Part shown: one piece after another, positions 62,225-64,000 of the stretch | Numbering within the stretch: position 1 is the first letter of the stretch | How the letters are laid out: each line of letters starts with the position of its first letter | Assembly: GCF_046524175.1 (NCBI RefSeq) | Contig: NZ_JBEFZF010000010.1 | Span: forward strand, 1-64,000 | Length of the DNA stretch: 64,000 nucleotides | Direction of reading: 5' to 3' | Source: Spongiivirga sp046524175 | Lineage (GTDB): Bacteria; Bacteroidota; Bacteroidia; Flavobacteriales; Flavobacteriaceae | Notes under the pieces: model-generated | Database searches by the model: none | What the model was told of the DNA's origin: nothing | Seen by the model: the letters and a program-made list of their open reading frames with translations, nothing else | Translations under genes and position numbers: made by a program

Positions 62225-63214
62225 CTACCCTAATAATCGAATAACATCTTTAGCAAAATACGATGCAATAATATCAGCTCCAGCTCTTTTAATTGCGATT
62301 AGCTGTTCCATCATCACTGTATCATGATCTAACCAACCTTTTTCCGCAGCGGCTTTTATCATGGCGTATTCACCACTTACTTGGTAGACAGCAACCGGAA
62401 CATCAACCTCATTCTTAATTTCACGAACAATATCTAAATAAGCGATTCCTGGTTTCACCATCACAATATCGGCACCTTCATCAATGTCCATTTCAGTTTC
62501 CTTTATCGCTTCAAATCGGTTAGCGGGATCCATTTGATAGGTTTTTTTGTCTTTAGGAATATCTTTTACATCAACCGGAGCAGAATCCAGAGCATCACGA
62601 AAAGGACCATAAAAGGCTGATGCGTATTTAGCACTGTAGCTCATGATTCCGGTATCGACAAAATCGGCATCATCTAACGCTTCACGAATAGTTAAAATGC
62701 GACCGTCCATCATATCACTGGGGGCTACAAAAGTGGCTCCAGCTTCAGCATGAGAAACACTCATTTCTCCTAAAACCTCAGCCGTTTCGTCATTCAGTAT
62801 TTTCCCATTTTCAACAATTCCATCGTGTCCAAATATTGAAAAAGGATCAAGTGCCACATCGGTCATTACCAACATTTCTGGGCAAGCTTGTTTTACTGTT
62901 TTAATAGCCCGTTGCATTAATCCATCAGCATTTAAAGCTTCCGTACCTTTATTATCCTTCAAATTATCTGGCACTTTTACAAATAGTAAAACTGATTTCA
63001 ATCCCATTTTCCAGAGTTCTTTTACCTCTTTTTCAATAAGATCAAGACTCATTCGGTAGTAATTAGGCATTGATGCTATTTCTTGTTTTACATCCTTGCC
63101 TTCGACAACAAAAAGTGGCACCAAAAAGTCATTTGGTGTAATGATTGTTTCTCTAACCAGTGATCGTATGGCTTTATTTGATCGGAGTCTTCTATTACGT
63201 CGTAGTGGGAACAT
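62225..63214 (-). CDS. hemB: Porphobilinogen synthase (delta-aminolevulinate dehydratase)
   Basis: A 329-residue enzyme joining two 5-aminolevulinate molecules into porphobilinogen. Schiff-base Lys are in SYSAKYASAFYGPFRDA and VMVKPGIAYLD. The zinc-Cys triad of the zinc-dependent form is replaced by DVALDPFSIFGHDG, so this is the Mg-type (Cys-free) enzyme. Length is normal. A TACCTTTG element (minus strand, 63241-63234) is an exact -7 match about 20 bases before the ATG. Confidence 0.97.
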   Translation of the reverse strand: MFPLRRNRRLRSNKAIRSLVRETIITPNDFLVPLFVVEGKDVKQEIASMPNYYRMSLDLIEKEVKELWKMGLKSVLLFVKVPDNLKDNKGTEALNADGLMQRAIKTVKQACPEMLVMTDVALDPFSIFGHDGIVENGKILNDETAEVLGEMSVSHAEAGATFVAPSDMMDGRILTIREALDDADFVDTGIMSYSAKYASAFYGPFRDALDSAPVDVKDIPKDKKTYQMDPANRFEAIKETEMDIDEGADIVMVKPGIAYLDIVREIKNEVDVPVAVYQVSGEYAMIKAAAEKGWLDHDTVMMEQLIAIKRAGADIIASYFAKDVIRLLG

Positions 63215-63281
63215 TATCTAAGTTTTAATGGTACAAAGGTAGTTGAAAAGCAAGATTAGCGGCTTATCATAACGGATTTTG

Positions 63282-64000
63282 CTAAAAACTATTTAATACG
63301 GACAAAGCCCATGAATCCTCTTCTTTGATGAGATTTCTTAAAGCATGTTTGAGAATCCATTTTCGTTCTTTAGTCGCTTCTTTCGACCAATTTTCAATGA
63401 CAGGTCTGACCATTTCTAAATTATCTTTCAAAATGTCGTTTAAGCAATTAGCCACTGATTTCTGAACATATTTAGAAGTATCATCCTTTAACTGTTCTAA
63501 TATTGAAAATATAGGAGTAGGGTCATCAATAAACTGTTGCAGCTTACTAGCCCAAGGCAATCGAGGCCTGACACCTTCACTAGCAAGTCTTCTTACATGA
63601 CTATTTTCATCAGCTGCCCAGATAGCCATTTTATCCAATGTCTTGTCAGGATACTTTTCCAAATAAGGTCTAATAGCGTATTCACTTGTGTTTCTTTTTG
63701 TAATTTCTAAAATAATCGGCATTGAAACGTCAAAGTGGTCTAAACCGTATTTTTCAACATATTTAGCGATGGGCATTACCCAATAATATTCGGTAAACAT
63801 TCCCGTTTCCAGCTCATTCTCTGGACCGAGAATTTGTGTTAATACTTGGCAATTGTTTTGATAATTATCACCTAGATGAGTGTGTAACAAATCTGCTATA
63901 AATTCTACTCTTGGCTTTAGTTCAAGTTCTTCAACACCCTTTCGTGTTTTTGCGACGAAAGTTTTGGAGTTAAAATCAGATTGTAATGTTTCTATTCTTG
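63282..64000 (-). CDS. DNA alkylation repair protein (AlkC/AlkD-like HEAT repeats), cut by the window edge
   Basis: The frame stays open from the stop at 63282 through the right edge; the TTG at 63890 is only an internal codon, and the upstream codons read on (e.g. KGVEELELKPRVEFIADLL). At least 239 residues, HEAT-like helices with VRRLASEGVRPRLPWASKL and SWALSVL, matching DNA alkylation repair (PF08713) enzymes, which remove N3- or N7-alkyl bases. The N-terminus lies outside the window, so length cannot be judged. Confidence 0.85.
   Translation of the reverse strand, partial: RIETLQSDFNSKTFVAKTRKGVEELELKPRVEFIADLLHTHLGDNYQNNCQVLTQILGPENELETGMFTEYYWVMPIAKYVEKYGLDHFDVSMPIILEITKRNTSEYAIRPYLEKYPDKTLDKMAIWAADENSHVRRLASEGVRPRLPWASKLQQFIDDPTPIFSILEQLKDDTSKYVQKSVANCLNDILKDNLEMVRPVIENWSKEATKERKWILKHALRNLIKEEDSWALSVLNSF

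Noticed and set aside
63282..63890. Complete 202-residue DNA alkylation repair protein starting at TTG 63890
   Set aside because: The frame stays open upstream to the window edge with family-like sequence, so the gene is partial.

Overview
The window looks like chromosomal DNA of a marine-type flavobacterium (Bacteroidota, Flavobacteriaceae-like). The evidence is AT-rich sequence with TAnnTTTG-type promoters and little use of Shine-Dalgarno sites, two secreted proteases ending in type IX secretion (T9SS) sorting domains, a TonB receptor with a carboxypeptidase-regulatory-like N-terminus, many lipoproteins with an N-terminal Cys lipobox, and secreted families common in this group (DUF6503, DUF4412, DUF4870, BNR/sortilin-like, ThuA). 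No rRNA, tRNA, IS element, prophage or CRISPR array was seen. About 50 protein genes fill the window.

Layout. 0-5 kb: SDR oxidoreductase and RDD membrane protein (-), then a DUF6503 protein, ferrochelatase and a MATE exporter (+). 5-11.5 kb: a TonB-receptor operon (small His/Cys protein, receptor, acidic lipoprotein), then an AraC-type regulator with a PQQ-type sugar dehydrogenase and an NTF2-like protein. 11.6-21.7 kb (+): a large BNR-repeat secreted protein, hemJ, trhO, an overlapping chain of serine hydrolase / exonuclease / TPM protein, then a Crp/Fnr regulator and arsM with a textbook FNR-type box between them. 21.7-33 kb: two giant T9SS proteases sharing the same C-terminal module set, flanking a two-domain peptide-ABC ATPase and a 0.9 kb region that holds a complete mini-gene of 39 codons. 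33-43 kb: ThuA lipoprotein, a large polytopic membrane protein, an outer-membrane protein, an astacin-type metalloprotease and nrdBA. 58-64 kb: housekeeping genes (DUF3109, MarC, short FAD oxidoreductase, MGMT, CNNM/CBS protein, hemB, DNA alkylation repair protein cut by the window edge).

The most interesting part is 43.3-58.0 kb. An ECF-type sigma factor and a one-pass TPR protein that looks like its anti-sigma partner (+) sit amid eight secreted or membrane proteins, a lipoprotein and two tandem membrane-anchored TPR-CHAT (caspase-like) proteins (-). Three minus-strand transcription units of this cluster start with the same promoter: TGTTAACC, exactly 17 bases, then CACTAA(A)G/A-T-A. It matches neither the vegetative Bacteroidota promoter nor any other intergenic site seen here, except for a fourth, partial copy in front of the astacin-type protease. 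I read this as a self-contained sigma regulon: an envelope-facing CHAT protease / sigma / anti-sigma circuit that controls a set of exported proteins including an eight-repeat hemopexin protein. The promoter motif is seen in the sequence; the circuit is inference.
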